A stretch of DNA of 64,000 bases from Candidatus Gastranaerophilales bacterium (GTDB lineage: Bacteria > Cyanobacteriota > Vampirovibrionia > Gastranaerophilales > Gastranaerophilaceae): assembly GCA_947588745.1 (NCBI GenBank), contig CANPYW010000004.1:1-64000 (forward strand). The letters are read 5' to 3'. The notes under the pieces were generated by a model. It saw only the letters and a program-made list of their open reading frames with translations, did no database searches and was not told the origin of the DNA. Position numbers and translations under genes: made by a program. Position 1 is the stretch's first letter. Each line of letters opens with the position of its first letter. Of this stretch, positions 45,976-54,823 are shown piece after piece.

Positions 45976-46910
45976 AATTTGATTACAATACGATAATAGG
46001 TGTATTATGCGGCGGCTTATCAAGTGAAAGAGAAGTATCTTTGCGTTCAGGCAAAAATGTATTGAATGCATTACAAAGGTTAGGATATAAAAATGCCGAA
46101 TTAATAAATGTTGATAAAGATATTGCTCAGGTGTTGATTGATAAGAAAATTGAAGTTGCATATAATGCTTTGCATGGCAAATATGGCGAGGATGGTTGTA
46201 TACAAGGAATACTTGAAATACTTAAAATTCCATATACGGGTTGCGGTGTAATGTCAAGTGCAATATGCATGAATAAGGAATACACAAAACGTATACTATC
46301 TACTTGCAAGGATATTCCGTTAATCAAATCTGTTTTTGTACACAAAGGTGAAGATGTAAACAAAGCGTGCGAAAAGTTAAAATATCCTATTATAACAAAA
46401 CCAGTATGTGAAGGTTCAAGTTTTGGAATGACAAAAGTAAATTCGCCGAATGAACTTGAAAATGCGTATAAAGAAGCATTAAAATATAATGATGATGTTT
46501 TAATAGAAGAATTTATAAATGGTTTTTTTGTTACTGTAGGTGTTTTGGAAGATGAATGTCGAGTTTTTGCGACTGAAATTCTTGAAATAAGACCAAAAAA
46601 TGAATGGTATGATTATGAAGCTAAATATACAAAAGGTATGTCTGATTTTATAGTTCCTTCAACATCAATATCAAAAAAAACAACGGAAAATATAAAAGAT
46701 ATTGCAATAAAGGCACATAAAACCGCAGGTTGCAGAGGATTATCAAGAATTGATTTTATGGTTATGAATGACGAGCCGTATTTTCTTGAAATTAATACAA
46801 GTCCTGGAATGACTGATACCAGCGACTTGCCGGCACAGGCTCTTGCAATGGGAATTAGTTATGATAATTTAGTTTTAATGATACTTAATAATGCGGGATT
46901 AAATAGATAA
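45954..46910 (+). CDS. ddl: D-alanine--D-alanine ligase
   Basis: Ddl (318 aa) is an ATP-grasp ligase making the D-Ala-D-Ala dipeptide of peptidoglycan. Motifs are LCGGLSSEREVSLRSG, ALHGKYGEDGCIQG, KPVCEGSSFGMTKV and the metal-binding LEINTSPGMTDTS. A Tyr follows the EGSSFGM-region in the omega-loop segment (WYDYEAKYTKG), which is the residue typical of D-Ala-specific ligases, not the VanA type. It lies within murC-murB-ddl-ftsQ, its stop overlapping the ftsQ start (TAATG). Confidence 0.96.
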   Translation: MERNEKIKFDYNTIIGVLCGGLSSEREVSLRSGKNVLNALQRLGYKNAELINVDKDIAQVLIDKKIEVAYNALHGKYGEDGCIQGILEILKIPYTGCGVMSSAICMNKEYTKRILSTCKDIPLIKSVFVHKGEDVNKACEKLKYPIITKPVCEGSSFGMTKVNSPNELENAYKEALKYNDDVLIEEFINGFFVTVGVLEDECRVFATEILEIRPKNEWYDYEAKYTKGMSDFIVPSTSISKKTTENIKDIAIKAHKTAGCRGLSRIDFMVMNDEPYFLEINTSPGMTDTSDLPAQALAMGISYDNLVLMILNNAGLNR

Positions 46911-47752
46911 TGCCTAGTGAATATGCTGTTGAAAGAAGAATAAAACAGCAGAAACTCCGCCGAAAAGCAAGACGGGGAGAAATTGCAATAAGAAGATTAT
47001 ATAAATTTATAAGATTTATATTAATAATTGCAATATTCTACGGAATACACAAAGCAGCTTGTTCGCATTACTGGTATTTTCCAACAGATATATACAGCAG
47101 CCAAAGTTCAGACAAAATTGAAATATTAGGAAACAAAATTGTTCCTAAACAAAAAATATTAAATGAAATGAGAAAGTTTCCTGTTGAATATAAGCCTATA
47201 TATCGAATAAATCCTGAAAAAATGGCACACGCTTTAGAACAGTTATCACCTGTTAAACGTGCTTATGTCAGAAGATATTGGTTTCCCGCAAGATTTGTAG
47301 TTATGATAGAAGAAGTTACTCCTGCAATTAAAATAGCTCCTACCGAATACGCTAAAGAGTTGGCGGCATATACTCTGGACGGAGAGTTTATAGGACGTGA
47401 ATTTCTTCCTTTTCAGTATGCTGATAATTCAGTCAAAGTATTGAGTTACGGGACAAAAGGCGATGATTATGAAAAGTGGGATGTAGAGAAGATTAATCAA
47501 TTGTATAAACTGGCAAAGCAACTTGAAGTATATTCAGGAGAAAAACTGGAATATATTGATTTAAGAAATCCGCACGATATATATGCAAAACTTACAAGCT
47601 GTAAATTGAGGCTTGGTGAGCTTGATGTATCATTATTTGAAAGAATAAAAGTTATTCAGCACATTTTACCGACAGTAAAAAATATGAAACTTAAAACTAA
47701 GTATATTGATTTGTCCTGGAAGAAGTCGCAATATATAAAGGAAGATGAATAA
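46910..47752 (+). CDS. ftsQ: Cell division protein FtsQ-like (POTRA domain)
   Basis: A 280-aa bitopic protein. A very basic cytoplasmic N terminus (RRIKQQKLRRKARRGEIAIRR) leads into one membrane segment (FIRFILIIAIFYGIHKAA), then a POTRA domain (DKIEILGNKIVPKQKILNEM, and the P-V-K-R-A-Y-V-R-R-Y-W-F-P strand pair) and a beta domain. FtsQ links the FtsBL complex in septum assembly. Identification rests on topology, POTRA pattern and position directly after ddl. ftsA and ftsZ, expected next, are absent because a convergent gene follows. Confidence 0.87.
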   Translation: MPSEYAVERRIKQQKLRRKARRGEIAIRRLYKFIRFILIIAIFYGIHKAACSHYWYFPTDIYSSQSSDKIEILGNKIVPKQKILNEMRKFPVEYKPIYRINPEKMAHALEQLSPVKRAYVRRYWFPARFVVMIEEVTPAIKIAPTEYAKELAAYTLDGEFIGREFLPFQYADNSVKVLSYGTKGDDYEKWDVEKINQLYKLAKQLEVYSGEKLEYIDLRNPHDIYAKLTSCKLRLGELDVSLFERIKVIQHILPTVKNMKLKTKYIDLSWKKSQYIKEDE

Positions 47753-47786
47753 ACAGTTTATTTCTTAATGATATGTTTTTATTTGA

Positions 47787-48764
47787 TTATAATCGTTCTG
47801 CAATTTTTGGTGTTAATAAATCCCAGGCAGCTTCTGTAGGGTGCAAATTTTCAGGCATGAGATAAATTCCTGTGTCTAAGTCCTCATTTGTAAGTTCTGA
47901 AGTTTCTATAACATTAAAATTGTTTTCCAATAGTTTTTGTTTTAATAATGATTTATAAGCAATTGGCTTGTTTTCGTAAAGTATAACCGTAAATTTTATT
48001 TTGTTATTCCAGTGTTGTTCAAGGGATTTTCTTGTTTCAAGAAAATAAATTAAAGCTTTTTGAGTGTATCTTTCGGCAAATAATGGACAGCCTATAGTAA
48101 AGCTAAGATATTTTAGATTTATAGCTTTAATTAAATAAGAATTTTTTAAAAAGTTAAGCCATTTACTATTGTAATCATCCATAACTAATTTGTTATTTTT
48201 CCAGGAATAACGAACATGAAAATTATCGCCGATAACGCTAAAATCAGAGAATATGAGCATTCTTAAATAATGATCGAGTATCATAATATAAATTACATCA
48301 TCTGTTTTTGGAATAACTTTAAAGAACTCATCACTATATGTGGGTGAAACTTGAAAATACATGTGTTGGAAACCGCTGCCGGGAATAGCCCTGTTGTATA
48401 CAGGACGTTTTAATAACTGTGAAAGTTTATAGCCGAAATTTTGGTTAGGATTAAGATATTGCCCATGAGCAAACGAATCACCAAAGATTAATATGGGCTT
48501 TGATTTATATTCTAAGCCTACAGGCTTTCTGCCTTGATTGATATTATTTTTGTCATTAAATAAATTTGTTAAGTCTGTATAAGGAATGACTATATACTTT
48601 GGATAAAGCAAGTTAAACTGTGGAATATGAGTGTCTACCAGCGGCGTAGGTTTTTCTTTGATTTCTGATTCAAAATATAATCTGTAGCAAAAATAATTAG
48701 CAAGGAAAAAGCCTATAACAAAAACAATTGCATTAATAAATATAACTAAAAAGAAACTTTTCAT
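47787..48764 (-). CDS. Membrane-anchored SGNH/GDSL-like hydrolase
   Basis: A 325-aa protein with an N-terminal membrane anchor (FFLVIFINAIVFVIGFFLANYF) and an extracytoplasmic SGNH-type domain. ILIFGDSFAHG near residue 92 is block I with the nucleophile Ser, YNRAIPGSG gives the oxyanion Gly/Asn region, and ENLHPTEAAWDLL at the C terminus provides the catalytic His. The usual Asp two residues before that His is replaced by Asn/Glu. Such proteins often deacetylate or esterify surface glycans. It is a single gene, convergent with ftsQ and divergent from the ribosomal operon. Confidence 0.78.
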   Translation of the reverse strand: MKSFFLVIFINAIVFVIGFFLANYFCYRLYFESEIKEKPTPLVDTHIPQFNLLYPKYIVIPYTDLTNLFNDKNNINQGRKPVGLEYKSKPILIFGDSFAHGQYLNPNQNFGYKLSQLLKRPVYNRAIPGSGFQHMYFQVSPTYSDEFFKVIPKTDDVIYIMILDHYLRMLIFSDFSVIGDNFHVRYSWKNNKLVMDDYNSKWLNFLKNSYLIKAINLKYLSFTIGCPLFAERYTQKALIYFLETRKSLEQHWNNKIKFTVILYENKPIAYKSLLKQKLLENNFNVIETSELTNEDLDTGIYLMPENLHPTEAAWDLLTPKIAERL

Positions 48765-48836
48765 ATACTTATACTATTATAAAAACTGTTTATCATAAAG
48801 AAATTTATTTTTTTTTAACAAAATTGTAAAAACCAT

Positions 48837-48864
48837 TTGCATAAAAATCTTTTTGCGGTAGTAT
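48837..48864 (+). promoter_or_regulatory. Probable promoter of the rpsE operon
   Basis: TTGCAT (48837-48842), 16-base spacer, TAGTAT (48859-48864), in the 216-bp gap before rpsE. Confidence 0.5.
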
Positions 48865-48893
48865 ATATTTGTCAGAAAAAGAAAATCCAACTC

Positions 48894-48948
48894 AACATAA
48901 AAATAAGGTCTATACCCAAATAGGCATTAGTGTTTATGTTTTTTATTT
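48894..48948 (+). promoter_or_regulatory. Attenuator-like hairpin in the rpsE leader
   Basis: AACATAAA (48894-48901) pairs with TTTATGTT (48933-48940), followed by a T-rich run. An inner CTAT...ATAG pair lies in the loop. It sits between the probable promoter and rpsE and could be a terminator/antiterminator or a ribosomal-protein binding leader. Confidence 0.4.
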
Positions 48949-48980
48949 TACGGATAAAATAGATACGAAAGGTGTTTAAA

Positions 48981-49520
48981 GTGGAAGAAACTAAAACAAA
49001 ATCTAAAAAGAAAAAAATAGAAACTACAACTGAACCTCAACAAAATGAATGGAACGAACAAGTTATACAAGTAAGCAGAGTTACCAAAGTTGTAAAAGGT
49101 GGTAAAAAACTTAGTTTTAGAGCAGTTGTTGTTGTCGGTAATAAAAAAGGACAAGTAGGCGTTGGCTGTGCAAAAGCTGCTGAAGTAATTATTGCTATAC
49201 AAAAAGCAGTAGCTGACGGAAGAAAAAATTTGATAAATGTACCTATATTTAAAACCACAATTCCTCATCCTATAACAGGACGTTCAGGTGCCGGAAATGT
49301 TATGTTAAGACCTGCAGCCCAAGGTACAGGTGTTATAGCTGGCGGTGCTGTTCGTGCTGTATTGGAACTTGCCGGTATCGAAAATATATTGAGTAAGTCA
49401 ATCGGGTCAAAGACTCCTTTGAATGCTGCTAATGCAACACTTAAAGCATTAACATCATTGAAAAATTTCGATGTTGTGGCTAAAAGACGTGGTTTATCGT
49501 TAAAAGATATGCTTAACTAA
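48981..49520 (+). CDS. rpsE: 30S ribosomal protein S5
   Basis: S5 (179 aa) with the double-stranded RNA-binding fold: [26 protein letters not shown], then the C-terminal domain [34 protein letters not shown]. The N terminus has an unusual Lys-rich extension ([10 protein letters not shown]). GTG at 48981 is chosen since AAAGG lies 6-7 bases upstream. Another GTG at 48972 is too close to that site. First gene of the rpsE-rpmD-rplO-secY-adk-map cluster, which lacks the upstream half of the spc operon. Confidence 0.96.
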   Translation: MEETKTKSKKKKIETTTEPQQNEWNEQVIQVSRVTKVVKGGKKLSFRAVVVVGNKKGQVGVGCAKAAEVIIAIQKAVADGRKNLINVPIFKTTIPHPITGRSGAGNVMLRPAAQGTGVIAGGAVRAVLELAGIENILSKSIGSKTPLNAANATLKALTSLKNFDVVAKRRGLSLKDMLN

Positions 49521-49532
49521 GAGGATTAAATA

Positions 49533-49712
49533 ATGGCAAATAAAGTAAAAATAACATTGGTAAAGAGCCTTATTGGTTCAACAAAAAAACAAATAAAAAT
49601 AGCTAAGGCTCTAGGTTTAACTAAAAAAGATCAAACGGTTGAACATGAAAATACTCCGGTAATAATGGGAATGGTTAATGCTATCTCTCATTTACTCAAG
49701 GTAGCAGAGTAA
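49533..49712 (+). CDS. rpmD: 50S ribosomal protein L30
   Basis: A 59-aa L30 ([20 protein letters not shown]...) with the family core LVKS-x-IG-x2-[29 protein letters not shown] and LLKV near the end. GAGG lies before the ATG. It is placed 12 bp after rpsE and 18 bp before rplO, the standard order. Confidence 0.95.
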   Translation: MANKVKITLVKSLIGSTKKQIKIAKALGLTKKDQTVEHENTPVIMGMVNAISHLLKVAE

Positions 49713-49730
49713 CAGGAAAGGTAATTTAAA

Positions 49731-50183
49731 ATGTCAGAAAGAATAAAATTAGTAGATTTAAAACCGGCTGAAGGTGCTACAGGTACTAAAAAAAGAGTAG
49801 GACGTGGCAGAGCTTCAGGCATGGGAAAAACATCTTGTCGTGGTAATAACGGAGAAGGGCAAAGATCCGGAAGTTCTTCAAAAAGAGGTTTTGAAGGCGG
49901 ACAAATGCCAGGTTACAGACAAATGCCGAAATTAAAAGGTTTTAAAAATTTTAACGCTATAGAATGTGCAGTTATAAATGTTGGTGATTTGGCTAATTTA
50001 AAACTTGAGGAAATTAGCTTAGAATCATTAAAAAAAGCAGGTAAAGCATCTTCAAGTGCAAAATTATTAAGAGTACTTGGTAAGGGTGAAATAGAAAAAG
50101 CAGTAACTGTTAGTGCAAAATATTTTACATCTACAGCAAAAGAAAAAATTGAAAAAGCAGGTGGAAAGGCTCAGTTAGTATAA
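49731..50183 (+). CDS. rplO: 50S ribosomal protein L15
   Basis: L15 (150 aa): the basic, glycine-rich N terminus KKRVGRGRASGMGKTSCRGNNGEGQRSGSSSKRGFEGGQMP is typical, followed by the globular domain ending VSAKYFTSTAKEKIEKAGGKAQLV. AGGAAAGG precedes the ATG. Its stop overlaps the secY start (TAATG), the classical coupling of rplO and secY. Confidence 0.97.
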   Translation: MSERIKLVDLKPAEGATGTKKRVGRGRASGMGKTSCRGNNGEGQRSGSSSKRGFEGGQMPGYRQMPKLKGFKNFNAIECAVINVGDLANLKLEEISLESLKKAGKASSSAKLLRVLGKGEIEKAVTVSAKYFTSTAKEKIEKAGGKAQLV

Positions 50184-51526
50184 TGCAACAATATACGCCA
50201 AATCAGCAAAATTTGCAGGCAATGCTGTCAAATTTAAATATTGCGGGATTAAAAACAAAAATACTGTTTACTCTTGCAATGATTATGGTATTTAGGCTAT
50301 GTGCACAGCTTCCTTTATTTGGAATTGATGCAAAGAATTTTGCGAATATGGCCGCAACTAATAATCTGATAGGCTTTTTGGATATGTTCTCAGGTGGTGC
50401 GTTAGGCCAGGTATCTATTATTGCATTAGGTATCGGGCCTTATATTACTGCATCAATCATAATTCAATTATTAGCGGTAGTAATTCCTCAACTTGAACAG
50501 CTTCAAAAAGAAGAAGGTGAGGCAGGACGTCGTAAACTTTCTCAATATACCAGAATATTTACTATATTTATAGCAGCATTACAGGCTTTTGTTTTTGTAT
50601 TGTATCTTGTCAGAACAGCAAGAGCCGCAATCATGCCTGATGTAAATATAGTGACATTTGCGGTTGGTTCAATTGTGATTTTAACAGCGGGTTCAGCATT
50701 TACAATGTGGATGGCTGAACTTATGACGGAAAGAGGAATTGGCAACGGTGCTTCCATGCTAATTTTTTGCGGTATTATATCTAAAATACCGTTTTATGCA
50801 GGTCAAACGGCAACGTTGGTAAAGGGCAATTCGTCATTACAGCCTGGCTTATTACTATTGTTATTAATCTTTTTTGCAACGATGATATTTATTGTCATAT
50901 TACACGAAGCAGCAAGGAAGGTTATAATAGTTAATCCAAGAAGGCAAGTCGGAAATAAGGTTTATGGTGGAACAAACACGTATATTCCTTTTAAGCTTAA
51001 TCCGGGCGGTGTAATGCCGATTATTTTTGCAATAGCGATATTATTGTTTCCTACAACTATATTAGGATTAGTCGGACAGGCTAATATCTCCAACGAACAT
51101 TTAAGAGATATAATAATATACATCTCTAATCTTTTAAGTCCTTCAGGGTTTGCATATAATGCTATTTATTTCATATTGATAGTATTGTTAACATTCTTTT
51201 ATGCTTCAATAATACCTAATTTGCAGCCAAAAGAAATTGCAAACAATTTGAAAAAATATGGTTCATCAATTCCGGGTATAAAACCGGGTCGTCCGACAGC
51301 AGAAGCACTTGATAAAATATTGAGCAAAACAACGTTTATAGGTGCTTTTGGTTTAGCAATTGTTGCTTTAATTCCGTCTTTAGCTTGTAAAATTACAGGT
51401 ATAACAACTTTGCAAGGAATAGGAGCTACTTCATTAATAATTATGGTTGGTGTTGCACTTGACTTTATAAATCAAGTAAGAACAAACTTACTGCCTAAGA
51501 ATTATGAAAGCTTCTTAAAGCAATAA
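50183..51526 (+). CDS. secY: Preprotein translocase subunit SecY
   Basis: SecY (447 aa) is the channel of the Sec protein export pathway. About ten membrane helices can be traced. Family marks are FSGGALGQVSIIALGIGPYITASIIIQLL (plug and TM2), MAELMTERGIGNGASMLIF, the cytoplasmic loop NPRRQVGNKVYGG, NPGGVMPIIFA, and the C5 loop SSIPGIKPGRPTAEALDKI. It is translationally coupled to rplO and followed by a terminator, so adk-map form a separate unit. Confidence 0.97.
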   Translation: MQQYTPNQQNLQAMLSNLNIAGLKTKILFTLAMIMVFRLCAQLPLFGIDAKNFANMAATNNLIGFLDMFSGGALGQVSIIALGIGPYITASIIIQLLAVVIPQLEQLQKEEGEAGRRKLSQYTRIFTIFIAALQAFVFVLYLVRTARAAIMPDVNIVTFAVGSIVILTAGSAFTMWMAELMTERGIGNGASMLIFCGIISKIPFYAGQTATLVKGNSSLQPGLLLLLLIFFATMIFIVILHEAARKVIIVNPRRQVGNKVYGGTNTYIPFKLNPGGVMPIIFAIAILLFPTTILGLVGQANISNEHLRDIIIYISNLLSPSGFAYNAIYFILIVLLTFFYASIIPNLQPKEIANNLKKYGSSIPGIKPGRPTAEALDKILSKTTFIGAFGLAIVALIPSLACKITGITTLQGIGATSLIIMVGVALDFINQVRTNLLPKNYESFLKQ

Positions 51527-51543
51527 TTCAAAAAATAAATAAA

Positions 51544-51573
51544 AAAGAACTCAATTATTTGAGTTCTTTTTTT
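51544..51573 (+). terminator. Intrinsic terminator of the rpsE-secY operon
   Basis: AAAGAACTCAA / TTGAGTTCTTT stem with 4-base loop, T7. Confidence 0.93.
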
Positions 51574-51629
51574 GTGTGGGAAAAATTGATGTGATATAAT
51601 TAAGAATAATTAGTTAATAAAAGGGGATT

Positions 51630-52289
51630 ATGATGAAAGAAGAATTTATATTTATCGGGCCTCCGGGAAGCGGAAAAGGAACTCAAACCATTAAATTATC
51701 AAATGAGTATAAGTTACCTCATATAGATACGGGTTCTCTATTAAGAGAAGCTGTTAAATCTGGCAGTAATGATGGTAAACTAGCTAACAGTTTTATGGAA
51801 AAAGGTCAGCTTGTGCCTATTGAAATAGTATCTTCAATAATTAAAGACAGACTTTTAAAACAAGATTGTCAAGATGGATTTATTCTGGATGGTTATCCTA
51901 GAAGTATTGAGCAAGCAGATGCATTAGATAAAATACTTAAAGAAATAGACAAAGATAAAAATGTAAATTTACAGGTATTCTATTTTGAAGTATCGCAGGA
52001 AAAACTTGTAGAAAGACTCGTAAATAGGCGTTCTTGTCCTAAATGCGGAGCAATATATAATATTAAAACTATGAAGTTGCAAGATGAAACAAAATGTCCG
52101 AAATGTTCTGCTACGTTAACAAGACGTGATGATGATACGGAAGAAGTTGCAGTAAAAAGATTTAAGACTTATTTTGAACAGACTTCACCGTTGATAGATT
52201 TATATAAAAAGAGAAACGTTTTAACGACAATAGATGCTTCTCTCGGAATTGATGCAATATATGAAAATTTAAAAGGAGCAATAAAATAA
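51630..52289 (+). CDS. adk: Adenylate kinase (zinc-binding long form)
   Basis: Adk (219 aa) interconverts AMP + ATP and 2 ADP. The P-loop GPPGSGKGTQ is near residue 10 and the AMP motif DGYPRS near 90. The long LID is of the zinc type with four cysteines (SCPKCGAIYN...KCPKCSATLTRRDDD). AGGGGATT precedes two adjacent ATG codons, and the second gives MKEEFIFIGPPG. The gene ends one base before map. Confidence 0.96.
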   Translation: MMKEEFIFIGPPGSGKGTQTIKLSNEYKLPHIDTGSLLREAVKSGSNDGKLANSFMEKGQLVPIEIVSSIIKDRLLKQDCQDGFILDGYPRSIEQADALDKILKEIDKDKNVNLQVFYFEVSQEKLVERLVNRRSCPKCGAIYNIKTMKLQDETKCPKCSATLTRRDDDTEEVAVKRFKTYFEQTSPLIDLYKKRNVLTTIDASLGIDAIYENLKGAIK

Positions 52290-52290
52290 A

Positions 52291-53043
52291 ATGTCTATTC
52301 ATAGAAAATCTAAGTTTGAAATAAACTTGATGAAACAAGCAGGAAATATTGTTGCTATGGTTCATGCCGCAATGAAAGAAGCAGTAAAAGAGGGGGTTAC
52401 AACAAAAGAACTTGACGATTTAGCTTATAAAATAATAAAAGCAAATAAAGCAGAACCGACATTCCTAGGTTATAACGGATTTCCTGCCACAATATGTGCT
52501 TCTCTAAATGAAAAAGTAGTACATGGTTTCCCTTCACATGAAACAGTATTAAAAAACGGTGATATAATAAGCATTGATATAGGTGCTACATATAAAGGAT
52601 TTGTAGGTGATAGTGCTTGGACATATCCTGTTGGTGAAATATCCGAGGAAAAACAAATGTTGTTAAAAGCCACAGAAGAAGCTCTTTTTGCAGGCTTAGA
52701 ACACATGAGGACAAATGATAAACTGGAAAATGTTTCCGGAGCAATAGAGGATGTTGCAAAAAAATATAATTTGGGAATAGTAAGACAATATGGCGGACAT
52801 GGTGTCGGCAGAGAAATGCATGAAGATCCTTTTGTCTTTAATTACAGAACAAACAATCCTTTAGTACTCCAAAAAGGTATGACAATAGCAATAGAACCTA
52901 TGTTAAACTTAGGATGTGATGATGTTATATTATTAGATGATAATTGGAGTGTTGTCACAAAGGATAAGAAGGCATCAGCACATTTCGAACATACTGTAAA
53001 TGTAACAGATGACGGCCCTGAAATATTAACAAAATTGTTATAA
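52291..53043 (+). CDS. map: Methionine aminopeptidase, type I
   Basis: MetAP (250 aa) removes the initiator methionine from nascent proteins. The five metal ligands are seen in order: Asp in SIDIGAT, Asp in FVGDSAW, His in GGHGVG, Glu in AIEPML and Glu/His in AHFEHTVNV. The N-terminal zinc extension of some forms is absent. It follows adk directly and precedes the bifunctional-nuclease gene by 9 bp. Confidence 0.96.
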   Translation: MSIHRKSKFEINLMKQAGNIVAMVHAAMKEAVKEGVTTKELDDLAYKIIKANKAEPTFLGYNGFPATICASLNEKVVHGFPSHETVLKNGDIISIDIGATYKGFVGDSAWTYPVGEISEEKQMLLKATEEALFAGLEHMRTNDKLENVSGAIEDVAKKYNLGIVRQYGGHGVGREMHEDPFVFNYRTNNPLVLQKGMTIAIEPMLNLGCDDVILLDDNWSVVTKDKKASAHFEHTVNVTDDGPEILTKLL

Positions 53044-53052
53044 GGAATATAT

Positions 53053-53562
53053 ATGATTGAAATGAAAGTAATGGGTATAGCCATAGATACAGCAAGCGGC
53101 TCACCTATAATAGTTTTAAATGATGCAGATAACAGAAAGGCATTACCTATTTGGATTGGTTCTGCCGAAGCAAGTGCGATAATCAGAAAGATTGAAAACA
53201 TAAAAGTATTACGTCCTATGACGCACGATTTAATCATAGATATAATTGAAAAAACCGGATATAGTGTAGACAGAATTGAAATCAATGATGTTGAAAAAGA
53301 TACATATTATTCAAGTATATATCTAAAAAATAGTGAAGATAAAGAGATAGAAATAGATGCAAGGCCTTCAGATGCAATTGCAATAGCAATAAGAGCAGAT
53401 GCTCCTATCTTTGTTTCTTCTAAAGTCTTAGCAGACGGTAGTGTATCTTGTGATACTGAAAAAGACGAAGAAGAGCTTCAAGAGTTCAGAAATTTTATAC
53501 AGAGTATAAAACCGTCTGATTTTGAAAAGCTTCTTAAAGATGACAAGCAATCGGATCAATAA
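53053..53562 (+). CDS. Bifunctional nuclease domain protein (DUF151)
   Basis: A 169-aa BFN/DUF151 protein: MKVMGIAIDTASGSPIIVLND, LPIWIGSAEASAI, RPMTHDLIIDIIEKTGY, and the best-conserved ARPSDAIAIAIRADAPIFVS. Family members in thermophilic bacteria and plants have been reported with RNase and DNase activity, but the cellular role is open. The last ~35 residues are an acidic tail. It occupies the place behind map where infA normally lies in ribosomal clusters, and is probably the last gene of adk-map-BFN. Confidence 0.92.
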   Translation: MIEMKVMGIAIDTASGSPIIVLNDADNRKALPIWIGSAEASAIIRKIENIKVLRPMTHDLIIDIIEKTGYSVDRIEINDVEKDTYYSSIYLKNSEDKEIEIDARPSDAIAIAIRADAPIFVSSKVLADGSVSCDTEKDEEELQEFRNFIQSIKPSDFEKLLKDDKQSDQ

Positions 53563-53704
53563 AATTTTTTTTAGAATGAAAATTCTTTTTAAAAGATGTT
53601 TTATTGTATTTATTCTTGTACAATTTGTTTTTTTTAATATTTTCAAATGAAGATAAACCGATGATAGTATCTTTACAAAAGACATCTATAAAAAACTTAA
53701 ACAT
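53534..53704 (-). CDS. Possible small protein, 56 aa
   Basis: ATG at 53704 with AAAGG 5 bases upstream opens a 56-aa frame (MFKFFIDVFCKDTIIGLSSF..., basic Lys/Asn-rich second half) that overlaps the tail of the BFN gene by 29 bp on the other strand. The good ribosome binding site argues for it. The skewed composition of an AT-rich gap argues against. No family recognised. Confidence 0.4.
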   Translation of the reverse strand: MFKFFIDVFCKDTIIGLSSFENIKKNKLYKNKYNKTSFKKNFHSKKNFIDPIACHL

Positions 53705-53777
53705 ATATACCTTTCTAATAAGTTGCTGTATAATTTTTAATAATGTGAATAAAAAAATCAAGTGAAAGGAAAAATTT

Positions 53778-53978
53778 ATGGGAAAAATAACAAAAGAAAT
53801 GGGAATAATTGAAGTTATTCAAGAGCATCCTGAAACAATAGAAGTATTCCAAAAATACGGTTTTGGTTGTATAGGGTGTGCTGCTTCCAGATTTGAAAAC
53901 TTAGAAGCAGGTGCTAAGGTTCATGGCATTGATCCTGATAAAATGGTTGAAGATTTAAACGCCGCTATTAAGCAATAG
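53778..53978 (+). CDS. DUF1858-type small redox protein
   Basis: A 66-aa protein with the DUF1858 / ScdA N-terminal pattern: TKEMGIIEVIQEHPETIEVFQKYGFGCIGCAAS, including the CxxC pair preceded by G-F-G, then a helix GAKVHGIDPDKMVEDLNAAI. Related domains accompany hybrid-cluster and Fe-S repair proteins, and a disulfide or cluster-handling role is inferred. AAAGGAAAAA precedes the ATG. Monocistronic, with a strong terminator. Confidence 0.9.
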   Translation: MGKITKEMGIIEVIQEHPETIEVFQKYGFGCIGCAASRFENLEAGAKVHGIDPDKMVEDLNAAIKQ

Positions 53979-53985
53979 AAAAATC

Positions 53986-54017
53986 AAAAAAGGATATTAA
54001 TTTTAATATCCTTTTTT
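53986..54017 (+). terminator. Terminator of the DUF1858 gene
   Basis: 15-bp near-perfect inverted repeat AAAAAAGGATATTAA / TTAATATCCTTTTTT. Confidence 0.93.
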
Positions 54018-54188
54018 GTTTCAAAATTCTTAATTTAACTGTATTTTAAATAAAAAATATATAAATAATCTTGATATAATTAAAAAAAGAACACATTATG
54101 TTTAAAAAATTTAAGAATAACGTGACAATTAATTATGTTTTTATTATTATTTTGATATTGATTAAAATATAGTTTAAGGAGATATAAA

Positions 54189-54680
54189 ATGGAAGTAATT
54201 CTAAAAAAAGATGTCCAGAATATTGGTGAAGCAGGTGATATAGTTAACGTAAAAGACGGATATGCGAGAAACTATTTATTACCGCAAAATTTAGCCGAAG
54301 TAGCAACAAAAGGTGCAAAAGAAAACAGAGAGAAAAATCTTGCCAGAATAAAAGCAAAACAAGAAAAATTGCATGCTGAAGCTTTAGAGTTAGCTAAGAA
54401 GATAGAAGCAATTGAAGTTTTGGAATTTTCAGCAAAAGCCGGAGAAAGCGGAAAATTGTTTGGTGCTATAACAACAAAACGATTGGCTGAAGAAATCAAA
54501 GCAAAAGCAGGTGTTGATATAGACAGAAAAACAATATCTTTGGACGCACCTATTAATAAATTAGGCAATTTTAATATGCAGATAAAACTTACATCTAAAG
54601 TAAAAGTATCATTGTCAGTAAAAGTTACGGCATCTGAAGTATTAAAAGAAGAAGTTGTTGAAGAAACTGACGAAAAATAA
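54189..54680 (+). CDS. rplI: 50S ribosomal protein L9
   Basis: L9 (163 aa) has its N-terminal domain MEVILKKDVQNIGEAGDIVNVKDGYARNYLLPQNLA, the long connecting helix (KENREKNLARIKAKQEKLHAEALELAKK), and a C-terminal domain (GKLFGAITTKRLAEEIKAKAGVDIDRK). An acidic tail of ~12 residues (EEVVEETDEK) extends the usual length. AAGGAGATATAAA precedes the ATG. The dnaB gene that often follows rplI is not present. Confidence 0.96.
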   Translation: MEVILKKDVQNIGEAGDIVNVKDGYARNYLLPQNLAEVATKGAKENREKNLARIKAKQEKLHAEALELAKKIEAIEVLEFSAKAGESGKLFGAITTKRLAEEIKAKAGVDIDRKTISLDAPINKLGNFNMQIKLTSKVKVSLSVKVTASEVLKEEVVEETDEK

Positions 54681-54685
54681 ATAGG

Positions 54686-54759
54686 AAACAGATATGATAT
54701 TAGTTCAAAATCGACGTTATTACATAATTGAGGGCTTTACGATATAATCGTATCTGTTT
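54686..54759 (+). other. Long-loop inverted repeat downstream of rplI
   Basis: AAACAGATATGAT (54686-54698) pairs with ATCGTATCTGTTT (54747-54759) with one wobble and a 48-base loop, followed by T4. It lies between the rplI stop and the next terminator. It may be a structured 3' UTR or a small RNA. I do not recognise a known motif. Confidence 0.45.
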
Positions 54760-54775
54760 TGTTGCGATAATTCTA

Positions 54776-54806
54776 AAGACCTTCTTAATAAAAGAAGGTC
54801 TTTTTT
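54776..54806 (+). terminator. Intrinsic terminator downstream of rplI
   Basis: AAGACCTTCTT / AAGAAGGTCTT stem with a 5-base loop and T6. Confidence 0.93.
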
Positions 54807-54823
54807 AGTTAAGGAGAAAAAAT

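Noticed and set aside
53576-53650. 24-aa hydrophobic plus-strand frame (MKILFKRCFIV...)
   Set aside because: It has no ribosome binding site and lies in a T-rich stretch opposite a better-supported minus-strand frame.
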